DNA of 56,853 nt from a virus. The position numbers and the translations under genes were made by a program. This document shows, piece by piece, positions 48,995 to 56,283 of the stretch. The notes beneath the pieces are model-generated. The model did no database searches. It was not told where the DNA came from and worked only from the letters and a program-made list of their open reading frames with translations. Position 1 is the stretch's first letter. Each line of letters opens with the position of its first letter. The DNA is taken from the IMG/VR virus record IMGVR_UViG_3300034524_000079, positions 1 through 56,853 of that record; one strand, given 5' to 3'.

Positions 48995-49191
48995 CCCCTT
49001 TCTAAGTCCTCAAATATGGAGTAACAGGCCGGCTCTTTGCCCAAGTCCAAACTGCTGCACTGCGGATTTTTGCCCTGAATCAAATACCTTTCCTCTCTTA
49101 TCGCCTCCGACCGGTCATGCCTCACTTTATTGCCTAGGGACTGGCCCAGGTGCTTCGCCCCAAGTTTTGCCATCCGGTTTAAGATTCCCAT
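48982..49191 (-). CDS. Small basic protein, 69 aa
   Basis: ATG at 49191 follows AGGAGG. The N terminus is amphipathic and basic (GILNRMAKLGAKHLGQSLGNKVRHDRSE) and the C terminus has two Cys (CSSLDLGKEPACYSIFEDLE). It overlaps the replication-relaxation gene by 13 bp. No family recognised. Confidence 0.65.
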   Translation of the reverse strand: MGILNRMAKLGAKHLGQSLGNKVRHDRSEAIREERYLIQGKNPQCSSLDLGKEPACYSIFEDLERGWKW

Positions 49192-49306
49192 AATCAACCT
49201 CCTAACTAGCGAATGAGATTTTTGCGCTGCGCTCTTACTTCTATCCCGTCATTTCCCTATAGTTTCGTTTCCCTCATCCTTATTATTACTCGCCTTAGGG
49301 TTCAAA

Positions 49307-49352
49307 AACGTATGCTGTTATAACGGGGTTTAAAACGTATCAACGAACGTAT
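49307..49352. repeat. Three AACGTAT direct repeats
   Basis: AACGTAT begins at 49307, 49334 and 49346, the last touching the ftsK-like stop. The 160-bp gap 49192-49351 holds no gene. Given flanking FtsK and replication-relaxation genes, these could be plasmid-type iterons, oriT elements or operator sites. Confidence 0.5.
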
Positions 49353-50485
49353 TAAGGGCAAATCTCGATGTCCTCCGGGACGGGATCCGGCTCCCACGTG
49401 GACAACTCGGTGGCCGTGGCAGGGATTTTGGACAAGGTTTTCTGCACCCCTTCAGGTGCCTTCAAAAACATAGTCTGCACTTCCCGGGACTTGTTCCCAA
49501 ATCGGTATATTGCCCTCCCTGGAACCGTGGGCAAGTAAGCAGCCTGCGGACCATCCAGGATGATTTCACTATTTTTGCGGTCAGCCGTCCGGAAAGAAAT
49601 TCGCGCCGTAAATAAGGCCCTGGTATCCCCGTCGATGACCTTCGTGCTAGGCCTCTGGGTGGCGGCCACAATACTGATACCCAGGGCCCGGGCCAATCTA
49701 ACCAACCGGTCTAAAATATCCCAAGCCTTTTCATCCCGAAGCTCCGCAATTTCATCGATGACCACCACGATATACGGTAGCTGCTCCCCTTCCCAGTCCT
49801 GCACCTTCACCACTCTGTTTTCCAGGAGCTCCATTCTCCGATCCATTTCTTCCTCAACCTGCTTAAGCACCTGAAGCGCTCCCTGCTCAGTGTGAACGCA
49901 AGTGGCGTGATTCCGGTACCACGCAAACTCCAACCGCTTCAAGTCAATGATATACACCACCACATTAGCCCGGAGAAGGGTGCAAATAGCTTGGTGCAGC
50001 CAATTACTTTTGCCGGCACCGGAACCACCACCCAGGAGCAAGTGTGGGGCGTCGGCTAGGTCCAACATGATGAGCCCTTCCCGACCGTAACCCACCGGCA
50101 CCGGCTGGAGCATATTGTTGACCTCAACAAAATGGTATCGGTAAAAGTTTTTTATCTGCCCGGTGAACACCCGGAGAAGCAATGTACCGTGCCGCGGTTC
50201 AATCTCCACCTCACCTCCAAGTGACCAGGCGAGGGAATGTTTTTTGGCCCGGAAATGGAGATCCGAAAGGCCGTTTGGTAGGTGTAAGAGTAGGCTAAAA
50301 CCGTAACTTTCTTTTTGCTCCTGGAGCACTATAGGGTATAGTAGTTGCCCGGACTGCGCTTTGACATAAAGTTTGTGATTATGCCAGATGTCCCGAAGTC
50401 CATGCGCTGCGCCGGTGGTTTTTAGCTTCCGCTTTTCCTTTGCCCGCTTATCCATGTACTTTAAAACCTCCGCCAAGCTACTCAT
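49352..50485 (-). CDS. FtsK/SpoIIIE-type DNA translocase
   Basis: ATG at 50485 follows GAGGTG; the upstream extension to 50545 is a shadow of the previous gene. The 377-residue product has Walker A (LGGGSGAGKSN, residues 151-161), VVYIIDLKRLEFAWY, Walker B (YIVVVIDEIAEL) and AATQRPS, all FtsK motifs, without gamma domain. Similar proteins act as coupling pumps on ICEs and plasmids. In a phage it could partition or mobilise the circular form. Confidence 0.88.
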   Translation of the reverse strand: MSSLAEVLKYMDKRAKEKRKLKTTGAAHGLRDIWHNHKLYVKAQSGQLLYPIVLQEQKESYGFSLLLHLPNGLSDLHFRAKKHSLAWSLGGEVEIEPRHGTLLLRVFTGQIKNFYRYHFVEVNNMLQPVPVGYGREGLIMLDLADAPHLLLGGGSGAGKSNWLHQAICTLLRANVVVYIIDLKRLEFAWYRNHATCVHTEQGALQVLKQVEEEMDRRMELLENRVVKVQDWEGEQLPYIVVVIDEIAELRDEKAWDILDRLVRLARALGISIVAATQRPSTKVIDGDTRALFTARISFRTADRKNSEIILDGPQAAYLPTVPGRAIYRFGNKSREVQTMFLKAPEGVQKTLSKIPATATELSTWEPDPVPEDIEICP

Positions 50486-50741
50486 TGCCCAACACCTCAA
50501 ATAAACGTATTGCGTCACTGAGCTGGCCGAAATCGTACCCGTCAATCATAAACCCGTTAATAATCTTGAGCCCCTGGAAGAACGCGAGCAGGATAATAAT
50601 TACCATCACTGCGCTGGCCGCTCCGGTGAAAAGTTTATCCAGCTCACCTTTGCCGAACATATGCAGAAAGATGGATACTACCATGACGATTACAGCGATT
50701 AGGAAGGCAACAGTAAACAGGATCAGGCCCACCTTAAGCAT
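50478..50741 (-). CDS. Membrane protein, 87 aa
   Basis: ATG at 50741 follows AAAGGGG then GGTGAG. Two membrane helices (VGLILFTVAFLIAVIVMVVSIFL; AASAVMVIIILLAFFQGL) are followed by a polar tail. It overlaps the FtsK-like start by 8 bp, suggesting a membrane partner of the pump. Confidence 0.72.
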   Translation of the reverse strand: MLKVGLILFTVAFLIAVIVMVVSIFLHMFGKGELDKLFTGAASAVMVIIILLAFFQGLKIINGFMIDGYDFGQLSDAIRLFEVLGNE

Positions 50742-50742
50742 C

Positions 50743-50823
50743 TCACCATATCCCCTTTCTTTTGCTGCAGAACCAGATTTTAAGGAAGAGAAGTATTGCC
50801 ACAAAAAGAAAAGCCAACTTCAA
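50743..50823 (-). CDS. 26-residue membrane peptide
   Basis: TTG at 50823 lies 1 bp after the preceding stop, behind GGTGGTGA. The peptide is a single hydrophobic helix (LAFLFVAILLFLKIWFC) with a basic end (SKRKGIW). The stop (50745-50743) ends 1 bp before the next ATG at 50741. Coupled layout supports it in spite of small size. Confidence 0.5.
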   Translation of the reverse strand: MKLAFLFVAILLFLKIWFCSKRKGIW

Positions 50824-50824
50824 G

Positions 50825-51001
50825 TCACTTCACCACCTTCAAATGATTTTGCTTTCGCCTGGTTTTCTTGCGTGCTTTAGGTTTGCTTTCCCCCCAGGCC
50901 CAGGGCATCCGCAAAAGTGGGTCCCAGCGCTGGACGGCTTTCTCGTAGGCATAAAGGCCTAGGAAGATGAGTAGCAGCCGGCCAAAGAAAACGGTTTCCA
51001 T
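50825..51001 (-). CDS. Single-pass membrane protein, 58 aa
   Basis: ATG at 51001 follows AAAGGAGGT. An N-terminal membrane helix (FFGRLLLIFLGLYAY) precedes a Trp-rich stretch and a very basic C-terminal tail (KPKARKKTRRK). It is the first gene of the minus-strand FtsK operon. Confidence 0.68.
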   Translation of the reverse strand: METVFFGRLLLIFLGLYAYEKAVQRWDPLLRMPWAWGESKPKARKKTRRKQNHLKVVK

Positions 51002-51018
51002 GGGGTACCTCCTTTCTG

Positions 51019-51038
51019 GTTGTAATGTTCTCTACAAC
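51019..51038 (-). promoter_or_regulatory. Operator-like palindrome upstream of the FtsK operon
   Basis: GTTGTA (51019-51024) and TACAAC (51033-51038) form an inverted repeat 18 bp before the first start codon (51001). It may bind the XRE protein encoded at 51104. Confidence 0.5.
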
Positions 51039-51090
51039 GTTTGTTTATGGATATTGCAACATGCCTGTCCATGATTCCATGAAAAGAAAA

Positions 51091-51119
51091 CCTGCAGAGT
51101 TAATTACTCACTCTGCAGG
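51091..51119 (-). terminator. Terminator of the XRE gene
   Basis: CCTGCAGAGT (51091-51100) pairs perfectly with ACTCTGCAGG (51110-51119). On the minus strand TTTTCTTTTC follows. The stem overlaps the last codons of the gene. Confidence 0.85.
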
Positions 51120-51481
51120 TAAAATAGATCTTCTACGGCCATGTTGAGAGCATGTGATATAAGTAGTGCCATCTCAACGGATGGCTTATATTTGCCGCTA
51201 ATCAAATGGCTTATGTATACCCGTTCAATGCCAGTTTCCTTTGCAACTTCAGATTGCGTTTTGTTAGCTACGTGGAAGGCATTTTTTAAATCATTTCTCA
51301 ATATTACATTATTTCTGTGTAGAGGCTTGCAACTTCGCAAGTAAGGCTTTAGTCCGTTTCTAATAATCCGCTCCATGAAAATACTTTCTGTTATTTCTGG
51401 CTCTATTCTTTTAAGTTTTTTAAAAGCCGCTTCCAGCGTCTCTTTTAGCCCTGGTTGTAACTCCACCTTGGAAAAGTCCAT
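51104..51481 (-). CDS. XRE-family regulator, 125 aa
   Basis: ATG at 51481. The N-terminal 60 residues are helical and CopG-like in feel (LKETLEAAFKKLKRIEPEITESIFMERIIRNGLKPYL). The C-terminal half is an XRE helix-turn-helix (SEVAKETGIERVYISHLISGKYKPSVEMALLISHALN). It probably controls the FtsK operon or the divergent 37-residue gene through the palindromes at 51019 and 51497. Confidence 0.85.
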   Translation of the reverse strand: MDFSKVELQPGLKETLEAAFKKLKRIEPEITESIFMERIIRNGLKPYLRSCKPLHRNNVILRNDLKNAFHVANKTQSEVAKETGIERVYISHLISGKYKPSVEMALLISHALNMAVEDLFYLQSE

Positions 51482-51496
51482 CCGAACACCACCTTC

Positions 51497-51512
51497 GTAA
51501 TGTATTCATTAC
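51497..51512. promoter_or_regulatory. GTAATG-TATT-CATTAC operator
   Basis: A perfect 6-bp inverted repeat lies in the 69-bp divergent gap between the XRE gene (minus) and the 37-residue gene (plus). It is a likely binding site of the XRE protein. Confidence 0.55.
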
Positions 51513-51550
51513 ATGCTTTGTGGAAATACTACGTGGCGGAGGTGGGGAAA

Positions 51551-51664
51551 ATGCTATCTTTAATTCGGGATATAAATAACAATCCTGATTACGACCGGGA
51601 TGACTATGATGTGAATAAACTTGTGCAGGCTTTGGCTCAAACAAACAATGATAGAAATAAGTAA
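51551..51664 (+). CDS. Divergent acidic mini-protein, 37 aa
   Basis: ATG 51551 follows GGAGGTGG. The peptide is acidic and Asp/Asn rich (RDINNNPDYDRDDYDVNKLVQAL). It has its own terminator at 51665 and lies between an XRE regulator and attP, the place of antirepressors or directionality factors. No family recognised. Confidence 0.55.
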   Translation: MLSLIRDINNNPDYDRDDYDVNKLVQALAQTNNDRNK

Positions 51665-51690
51665 CCCGGACCTGAGCCGGGTTTTTCTTT
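51665..51690 (+). terminator. Terminator after the 37-residue gene
   Basis: CCCGG (51665-51669), loop ACCTGAG, CCGGG (51677-51681) and TTTTTCTTT. Confidence 0.85.
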
Positions 51691-51890
51691 AGTTGTTGCA
51701 ATTAGGGTAAGTAAGTGGGATAATTAGTCCGGCAGGAATGAAAAAGCTGGTGCCCTTGGTGCCCAAATTGGTGCCCATGGTGCCGAAAATGCGGGTAAAA
51801 ATGGTGAGTAGGGTAAAAACGGAAAATGGCGAAAATGCAGAAATGACGGGCTGTTTAAGGTTTCTGCGGGGTTAATAAAATTGCTTACCC

Positions 51891-51940
51891 TCAGCTTCCC
51901 AAGCTGAGGGCTGAGGGTTCGATCCCCTTCACCCGCTCCA
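51891..51940 (+). other. attP: attP core, identical to the 3' half of tRNA-Gly(CCC)
   Basis: The 50 bp fold as tRNA positions 27-76: anticodon stem TCAGC/GCTGA with loop TTCCCAA (anticodon CCC), 5-nt variable loop, T-arm GAGGG/CCCTT with loop TTCGATC, acceptor strand CACCCGC, T73 and CCA. The 5' half of a tRNA is missing. Phages with tRNA attB sites carry this part so that integration restores the gene. It lies 24 bp from the integrase stop. Confidence 0.92.
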
Positions 51941-51950
51941 ATAAAATCAA

Positions 51951-51989
51951 GGCCTCCGAGGACCTACTTGATCCTCCGGAGGCCTTTTT
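51951..51989 (+). terminator. Terminator hairpin between attP and integrase
   Basis: GGCCTCCG (51951-51958) pairs with CGGAGGCC (51977-51984), extended imperfectly inside, followed by five T. It includes the integrase stop and would shield the integrase gene from plus-strand transcription. Confidence 0.85.
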
Positions 51990-53259
51990 GGTGCCCATTT
52001 GGTGCCCGAGTGCCTTCATTTTCTTTCTTGGTGCCCATAACATCGTCAAGCCTGTTGATAGCCTGGCGCTTCAATTTGTCGGCTACGTGAGCATAAATAT
52101 CTGCTGTTGTACCATACTTGGAGTGACCTAAGAGTTCCTGGATTACTTTCATGTCCTCACCCAGCTCCAGGAGTCTGGATGCAAAGGTGTGCCTGAGAGC
52201 ATGTGGTGAGATGTGGTTAAGGTCGAGCTTGTCCCTTAACTGCTCAAATGAGCGGCTGAGATTTCGAGGCCATATATAAGTGCCGGCTCTGCTCGGGAAC
52301 ACCATAGAATCTTTTTGATATTTGTTCTTTTCCTGGAGGTGCTCTCTGTGTTTTAATAGAAATGTAACTACCATAGTTGGAAGTGGTATGGTCCGCCTGC
52401 TTTTTGCTGTTTTAGGCTCCCCGACAACAAGACCCTGGCCTTTAACAGCTACAACTGATCTTACGATTTGAATATATCTCTCATTTTTAAGGTTCTTTAT
52501 TTCTTGTTCAACAATTCTTACTTCTTCAATTGAAGCTTTATTTTTAGTGAGCTCCCAGAGCTCTTTTTCTTTTTCTAGTTGGGCAACATAAGCATCTATG
52601 GCAGGGTCTACATCCTCCCAGTGCAACCCGATTACTTCTTCCCGGCGCAGGCCGGTGCCCAGCATGGTAACGAAAGCGGCACCAAGTTTATGGTCAGCCA
52701 AAGCATTTAAAAGCTTGTCCTGTTCCTCCACTGTCATTATTCTTTTTTCTTTATATTTAAGCGGCGGTCTAGTGGTGGCTTCACAAGGGTTAAACTTAAT
52801 AATACGGTTTTTAATGGCCTGTTTAAATGCACCGTTAAAAAGCTGATGAACCTGGTGCACAGCTCTAGATGATTTTCCGTCTTCAATGAGTGAGTTGTAT
52901 AATCGTTGAAGATGCTCTGGTCGGAGTTTTTGAAGAGGAACGTTGCCTAAAGTAGGCCTAATAAAATGGTCAATGTAGTAAGCATAAAGCTCATACGTAC
53001 TTGGACGCAGAGTAGGTTTTTTATACTCCCTTAACCATTCTTCCATCCACTCAATCACGGTAATTTTGTCAATATCAACGTGGGTACCCTGTTCAAGTTC
53101 AGCAATGATTAGAGCCATGATATTTTTAGCTTCTGACTCCCGCCCGGTATGATACCGAACAATGCGCTTTCTTTTGCCGGTGACCGGGTCCTTGCCTGCC
53201 TCCACAACGATTTTCCATTTGTTTTTTGTGTTTTTTACTTTTCTAATGTGGCCGGCCAC
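51964..53259 (-). CDS. int: Tyrosine recombinase (integrase)
   Basis: The 431-residue product has an AP2-like arm-binding N terminus (1-60), a SAM-like core-binding domain (66-165) and a catalytic domain with Arg205 (TGLRREEV), Lys283/286, His353/Arg356 (HALRHTF), His379 (LLGHS) and Tyr389. An insert of about 40 charged helical residues (222-262) lengthens the catalytic domain. ATG at 53259. It joins attP to a host tRNA-Gly gene. Its last codons contain three arm-type repeats. Confidence 0.96.
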   Translation of the reverse strand: MAGHIRKVKNTKNKWKIVVEAGKDPVTGKRKRIVRYHTGRESEAKNIMALIIAELEQGTHVDIDKITVIEWMEEWLREYKKPTLRPSTYELYAYYIDHFIRPTLGNVPLQKLRPEHLQRLYNSLIEDGKSSRAVHQVHQLFNGAFKQAIKNRIIKFNPCEATTRPPLKYKEKRIMTVEEQDKLLNALADHKLGAAFVTMLGTGLRREEVIGLHWEDVDPAIDAYVAQLEKEKELWELTKNKASIEEVRIVEQEIKNLKNERYIQIVRSVVAVKGQGLVVGEPKTAKSRRTIPLPTMVVTFLLKHREHLQEKNKYQKDSMVFPSRAGTYIWPRNLSRSFEQLRDKLDLNHISPHALRHTFASRLLELGEDMKVIQELLGHSKYGTTADIYAHVADKLKRQAINRLDDVMGTKKENEGTRAPNGHQKGLRRIK

Positions 53260-53305
53260 AGGATCACTCCTTTATTCGATATTATATCTCTACAGTTTGT
53301 ATCAG

Positions 53306-53339
53306 TAAAAAAGAAAAATTTCCCGGCCGGGTGGCCGGG
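53306..53339 (-). terminator. Terminator of the membrane protein gene
   Basis: CCCGGCC (53322-53328), GGGT, GGCCGGG (53333-53339). On the minus strand AAATTTTTCTTTTTT follows. Confidence 0.85.
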
Positions 53340-53346
53340 GATAGGG

Positions 53347-54084
53347 TTAATTATCATTTGCATCTTGTACGCCAAACATAATACCAATTTCTTTAGAACT
53401 GTTAACGAAGTATTTTTTTCCATTACACACGGTTTCGCTGTCTAAATTTAGTATATCTACATTATCCCCTACAATCTTCAGTTCTCTAAGAATATCCCCT
53501 CTTTTATTTGGACTTATTTCCGGGTTTACGGCCGCAATTAGGATACCCATAGAAGTAATAATATTTAGCCCTGATTGCGCAGTTCCATCACCTTGCCCTA
53601 AAATTGTAACGCTGCGGATGCTGCCATCCTGCTTATTAATCGAACCTATGAGCCCCAAATGACTGGTTAGCATATATTGAAATGTATCCTGAACTGATCC
53701 TTCATCAACATTTAAATCGGTGATGCGCAAATCTGAATCAAATTCGGTAGCGGCCTGATTGAAGCGGTCTTTGAATTCATCAGGTTTTAAGCCTATACTA
53801 AAAATCTTTTCCGTTTCATTTTTCGGTTTACTTTGGTTTAGATTGGCTTGATTAGCTGATACAGACTGCGTTTCGGATGGACTTTTGTTAGTGATATCTT
53901 TCTGGTTAGCATTTTCTTCTTCGCCTGCAAAAATTCCAATAACAGTCAGTAATACACAAAGATAAAAGATACTCGCAATTATTTTCTTCCACATTTTTCC
54001 CGACCTAAAGCCAGGAATTTTTGATTTATTTTTCTCTAATTTTTCTTCTTGGTTAACATCGTTATTTTGAGTTTCATCTGACAA
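53347..54084 (-). CDS. Membrane-anchored protein, possible superinfection exclusion
   Basis: ATG at 54084 follows AAAGGAGGTCG. A polar N terminus of 30 residues precedes one membrane helix (IIASIFYLCVLLTVIGIFAG, about 34-53), then a Ser/Asn/Gln linker and an extracytoplasmic alpha/beta domain. It is located between integrase and repressor, where lysogenic conversion genes sit. A+T rich. No family recognised. Confidence 0.65.
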   Translation of the reverse strand: MSDETQNNDVNQEEKLEKNKSKIPGFRSGKMWKKIIASIFYLCVLLTVIGIFAGEEENANQKDITNKSPSETQSVSANQANLNQSKPKNETEKIFSIGLKPDEFKDRFNQAATEFDSDLRITDLNVDEGSVQDTFQYMLTSHLGLIGSINKQDGSIRSVTILGQGDGTAQSGLNIITSMGILIAAVNPEISPNKRGDILRELKIVGDNVDILNLDSETVCNGKKYFVNSSKEIGIMFGVQDANDN

Positions 54085-54151
54085 GAAATCGACCTCCTTT
54101 AAACTGATTTGTTGATATATGTAAAATTACGTCGAAACCCCCTTAAAACAC

Positions 54152-54172
54152 AAAAACCGCTACCTAGTAGCG
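54152..54172 (-). terminator. Terminator of the ImmA-like gene
   Basis: On the minus strand CGCTAC-TAG-GTAGCG is followed by GTTTTTG. The stem overlaps the final codons of the gene. Confidence 0.75.
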
Positions 54173-54685
54173 CTTTATTATGTCTCTCCATTTAAACGGG
54201 TGTTTTCTTCTCATAAACCCTATTTTTGTCCGCATAAACCAGTCTTCCACATCAAAGTGTTCTATCCATTCCCACAATTCATGCGGGCCGATCCTTGCAA
54301 AGTCCCAGAATGCCTCATCCGGAATAAGTATACTTGTACCCCACTGAAGGGCTAAGTGTTCATCTTTTGCTACTAATACCGCCAGGTTATCGCGGCTGCT
54401 TTGGGTTAAACTTCTAAACTTTGCGCCGTGGTATGCTACGTGCTGAGCTCTGGGTGGGTACAGACAATGTCCTATTTCTTCTAAAAGGATACATTTCTTC
54501 TGGCGGGGTAATTTGTCCAATTTGGGATCAAGATAAACATACGGCGGCTCGGCATAAGCAATAAACTCTGGATGAATCTTAGACAAATTTCGGTATCTAA
54601 TCTTTATATTCATTTGATCAGCTAAAAAATAAATATAATCCAAGTCTGGGCCCGCAAACTTTTTTATCTTACAAATGCCTAATAT
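54164..54685 (-). CDS. ImmA/IrrE-like peptidase with EEIGH motif, possible ATA start
   Basis: The product has the ImmA-type core LLEEIGHCLYPP, with Glu in place of the first His of HExxH. This change is also known in other phage ImmA relatives, which keep EExGH. A TTG at 54643 has no ribosome site. AGGAGG (54692-54697) stands 6 bases from an in-frame ATA at 54685, which I favour as start (173 aa). It follows the repressor gene and probably cleaves or tunes it, as ImmA does ImmR. Confidence 0.7.
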   Translation of the reverse strand: MLGICKIKKFAGPDLDYIYFLADQMNIKIRYRNLSKIHPEFIAYAEPPYVYLDPKLDKLPRQKKCILLEEIGHCLYPPRAQHVAYHGAKFRSLTQSSRDNLAVLVAKDEHLALQWGTSILIPDEAFWDFARIGPHELWEWIEHFDVEDWFMRTKIGFMRRKHPFKWRDIIKRY

Positions 54686-54700
54686 TATCAGCCTCCTTAC

Positions 54701-55399
54701 TTATTCTTTGTCTTCATCGTCTTCATCATCAAAATTTATTTGTCCTGGTATTTTAGGGCCATGAGCTGCCTTCCCAGGGTTTTGGGGGTATTCCGGTTTG
54801 CCATATATTTCAAACACGCGACGTGTAAGATACTTTCTTGCCTCTTCGGGCAATTGATGCTCATATACTATTTCTTGTACTTTTACCGTTGCTTCTGCCA
54901 CGTTGATTTCATTTCTGGGAATTAACTTTTCCCAATCTGGGTGGAAGTTATTATTGTCTTTAGATTGGGGGTTAGGGCTGTGCCCCGCTATGTTTTCACC
55001 TCCGTCATGAATTTGTGTTTGCTTCGGTGAATTTACAAACTTTTCTTTTGCTTTACGAATCAATTTTAATATATCTTCATCCGGAAGGTCAAGAGCTGTA
55101 TCAATTTCAGCGATCTTCTGTAGTGCCTTTTCGAAGTTTTCCTGGTGGAGCGGGGCATCGATGTCAATTTTGGTGGGGTTTTTAGAATTGCCGGGGTCAT
55201 CAGTGCGGCCTAAAAGGTAATCAGTAGATACATTGTACAAATCAGCAAGTGTTTTTAATGTTTCATAATCCGGCTCACTCACGCCGTTTTCGTACCCTGA
55301 CAAAGTTTTATTATTAATGTTGGTTAGCCTTTTTACTTGTACCTGAGTTAATCCTTTATTCTGCCTTGCCTTTTTTAGGCGCCTTCCGACCTTATTCAA
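54701..55399 (-). CDS. XRE-family phage repressor
   Basis: TTG at 55399 follows GGTGGTGA. Residues 5-60 form an XRE helix-turn-helix (RRLKKARQNKGLTQVQVKRLTNINNKTLSGYENG then LADLYNVSTDYLLGR). The C-terminal part is not a LexA-type peptidase domain but a helical region with an acidic tail (DDEDDED). It faces the Cro-like gene across the operators, so it is the lysogeny repressor, controlled by the ImmA-like protein. Confidence 0.9.
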   Translation of the reverse strand: MNKVGRRLKKARQNKGLTQVQVKRLTNINNKTLSGYENGVSEPDYETLKTLADLYNVSTDYLLGRTDDPGNSKNPTKIDIDAPLHQENFEKALQKIAEIDTALDLPDEDILKLIRKAKEKFVNSPKQTQIHDGGENIAGHSPNPQSKDNNNFHPDWEKLIPRNEINVAEATVKVQEIVYEHQLPEEARKYLTRRVFEIYGKPEYPQNPGKAAHGPKIPGQINFDDEDDEDKE

Positions 55400-55452
55400 T
55401 GAGATCACCACCAATCATATTTTAACACCATTCTTTGAATCACAGAATAAAA

Positions 55453-55532
55453 GTCTTAGAATTTTAGAAAATGCTCTTGACATCTTAAAAATTAAGATAT
55501 ATTATTAGTATGACAGTCTTAGAAATTAAGAC
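55453..55532. promoter_or_regulatory. Lysis-lysogeny operators and early promoter
   Basis: Palindromes ATCTTA-AAAAT-TAAGAT (55482-55498) and GTCTTA-GAAAT-TAAGAC (55516-55532) and a partial GTCTTAGAATTTTAG (55453 on) form three operators. TTGACA (55477-55482), 17 bp, TATTAT (55500-55505) is a strong rightward promoter with one operator inside its spacer and another just downstream. Repressor bound here would block early transcription. Confidence 0.85.
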
Positions 55533-55551
55533 CTGGGGAGGGTGGTGAACG

Positions 55552-55812
55552 GTGAAATTACATGAAAAATTAAGGCTTTATCGTTCTAGTCGTGGGATCA
55601 CCCAGACGTGGCTTGCGAATCAAATAGGCATACCTTTAAAAACATTGAACGGCATTGAACTTGGCAGGCAACGCTTAAGCGCTGATATGTTTGAGCTTAT
55701 TTGTCGCAAAGGTTTTGATGTTAATCCGGGTATTTTTTTTAAGGATGGGTTCTTAGAAACTAAGACAGACAATGATGTTTCCAGCTTTGTGCCCACCGGT
55801 ACCGAAGATTAA
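55552..55812 (+). CDS. Cro-like XRE protein
   Basis: GTG 55552 follows GGGAGGGTGG. The 86-residue product is a single XRE helix-turn-helix (KLRLYRSSRGITQTWLANQIGIPLKTLNGIELGRQRLSADMFELICRKGFDVNPGIFF). It is first in the rightward early operon and opposite to the repressor, the place of Cro. Confidence 0.85.
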   Translation: MKLHEKLRLYRSSRGITQTWLANQIGIPLKTLNGIELGRQRLSADMFELICRKGFDVNPGIFFKDGFLETKTDNDVSSFVPTGTED

Positions 55813-55994
55813 TTCGTTTTCTCCGTAGGCCCTGGTGCATACAAAACCATGGTGCAGTATATGAATTCAGCGCCATCAGCAACAAACTTTGTTTCAAATA
55901 TGCGTTGCGGCTTTTCAATCTTTAACCACTCATTGAAGAGTTCTTGCAGTTCCTTATGGTCGTTGGATGCCAGAAACTCCGAACGATAATTCAT
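55809..55994 (-). CDS. Small protein, paralogue of the 56079 product
   Basis: ATG at 55994 follows GAGAGGGG. The 61-residue product shares with the 66-residue product at 56079 the pattern D-H-x-x-L-x6-W-L-K/R-x-E-K-P-x-x-I and a later Y-C-x-M. It runs antisense to the early operon just after the Cro-like gene. Function unknown. Confidence 0.65.
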   Translation of the reverse strand: MNYRSEFLASNDHKELQELFNEWLKIEKPQRIFETKFVADGAEFIYCTMVLYAPGPTEKTN

Positions 55995-56078
55995 CTTTAC
56001 CCCTCTCAAACTTGAAAAGTTAATGCTTAATATACCCTAAACTTTTCGAAGTTAAGAAGGAAAAAGGAGGGATGCAAA

Positions 56079-56279
56079 ATACCACATTATGACGTAAAAA
56101 TATTCGCCGACAGCGATCACGAGGTGCTGGAAGTAAAAATCAGGGATTGGTTGCGCCGTGAGAAGCCAAAAAAAATCATTAATGTCCAAGATATGCCGAA
56201 CAGTGAACATCCATATTGCGTAATGTTTGTTTTCGAATCGGCAGCAAGGCCTCTACCTAAAGACAAGAAAGGCAGGTGA
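56079..56279 (+). CDS. Small protein, 66 aa, apparent ATA start
   Basis: The frame PHYDVKIFADSDHEVLEVKIRDWLRREKP... has no ATG/GTG/TTG before its conserved part. AAAAAGGAGGG ends 7 bases before ATA 56079, the only suitable initiation codon; an in-frame TAA lies a few codons further up. Homology to the opposite-strand gene at 55809, which has a normal ATG at the same point, supports this start. Function unknown. Confidence 0.62.
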   Translation: MPHYDVKIFADSDHEVLEVKIRDWLRREKPKKIINVQDMPNSEHPYCVMFVFESAARPLPKDKKGR

Positions 56280-56283
56280 TAAG

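Larger units (their letters stand above)
51749..52036. repeat. Integrase arm-type sites: seven GGTGCCC repeats around attP
   Basis: GGTGCCC occurs at 51749, 51758 and 51770, with GGTGCCG at 51779, left of the core. On the right, inside the 3' end of the integrase gene, it occurs at 51990, 52001 and 52030. All are in the same orientation. Clustered short direct repeats on both sides of a core are the layout of tyrosine-integrase P and P' arms. Confidence 0.75.

Noticed and set aside
51891-51940. Functional tRNA-Gly gene
   Set aside because: Only positions 27-76 are present; upstream sequence lacks acceptor 5' strand and D-arm. It is an attachment site copy.
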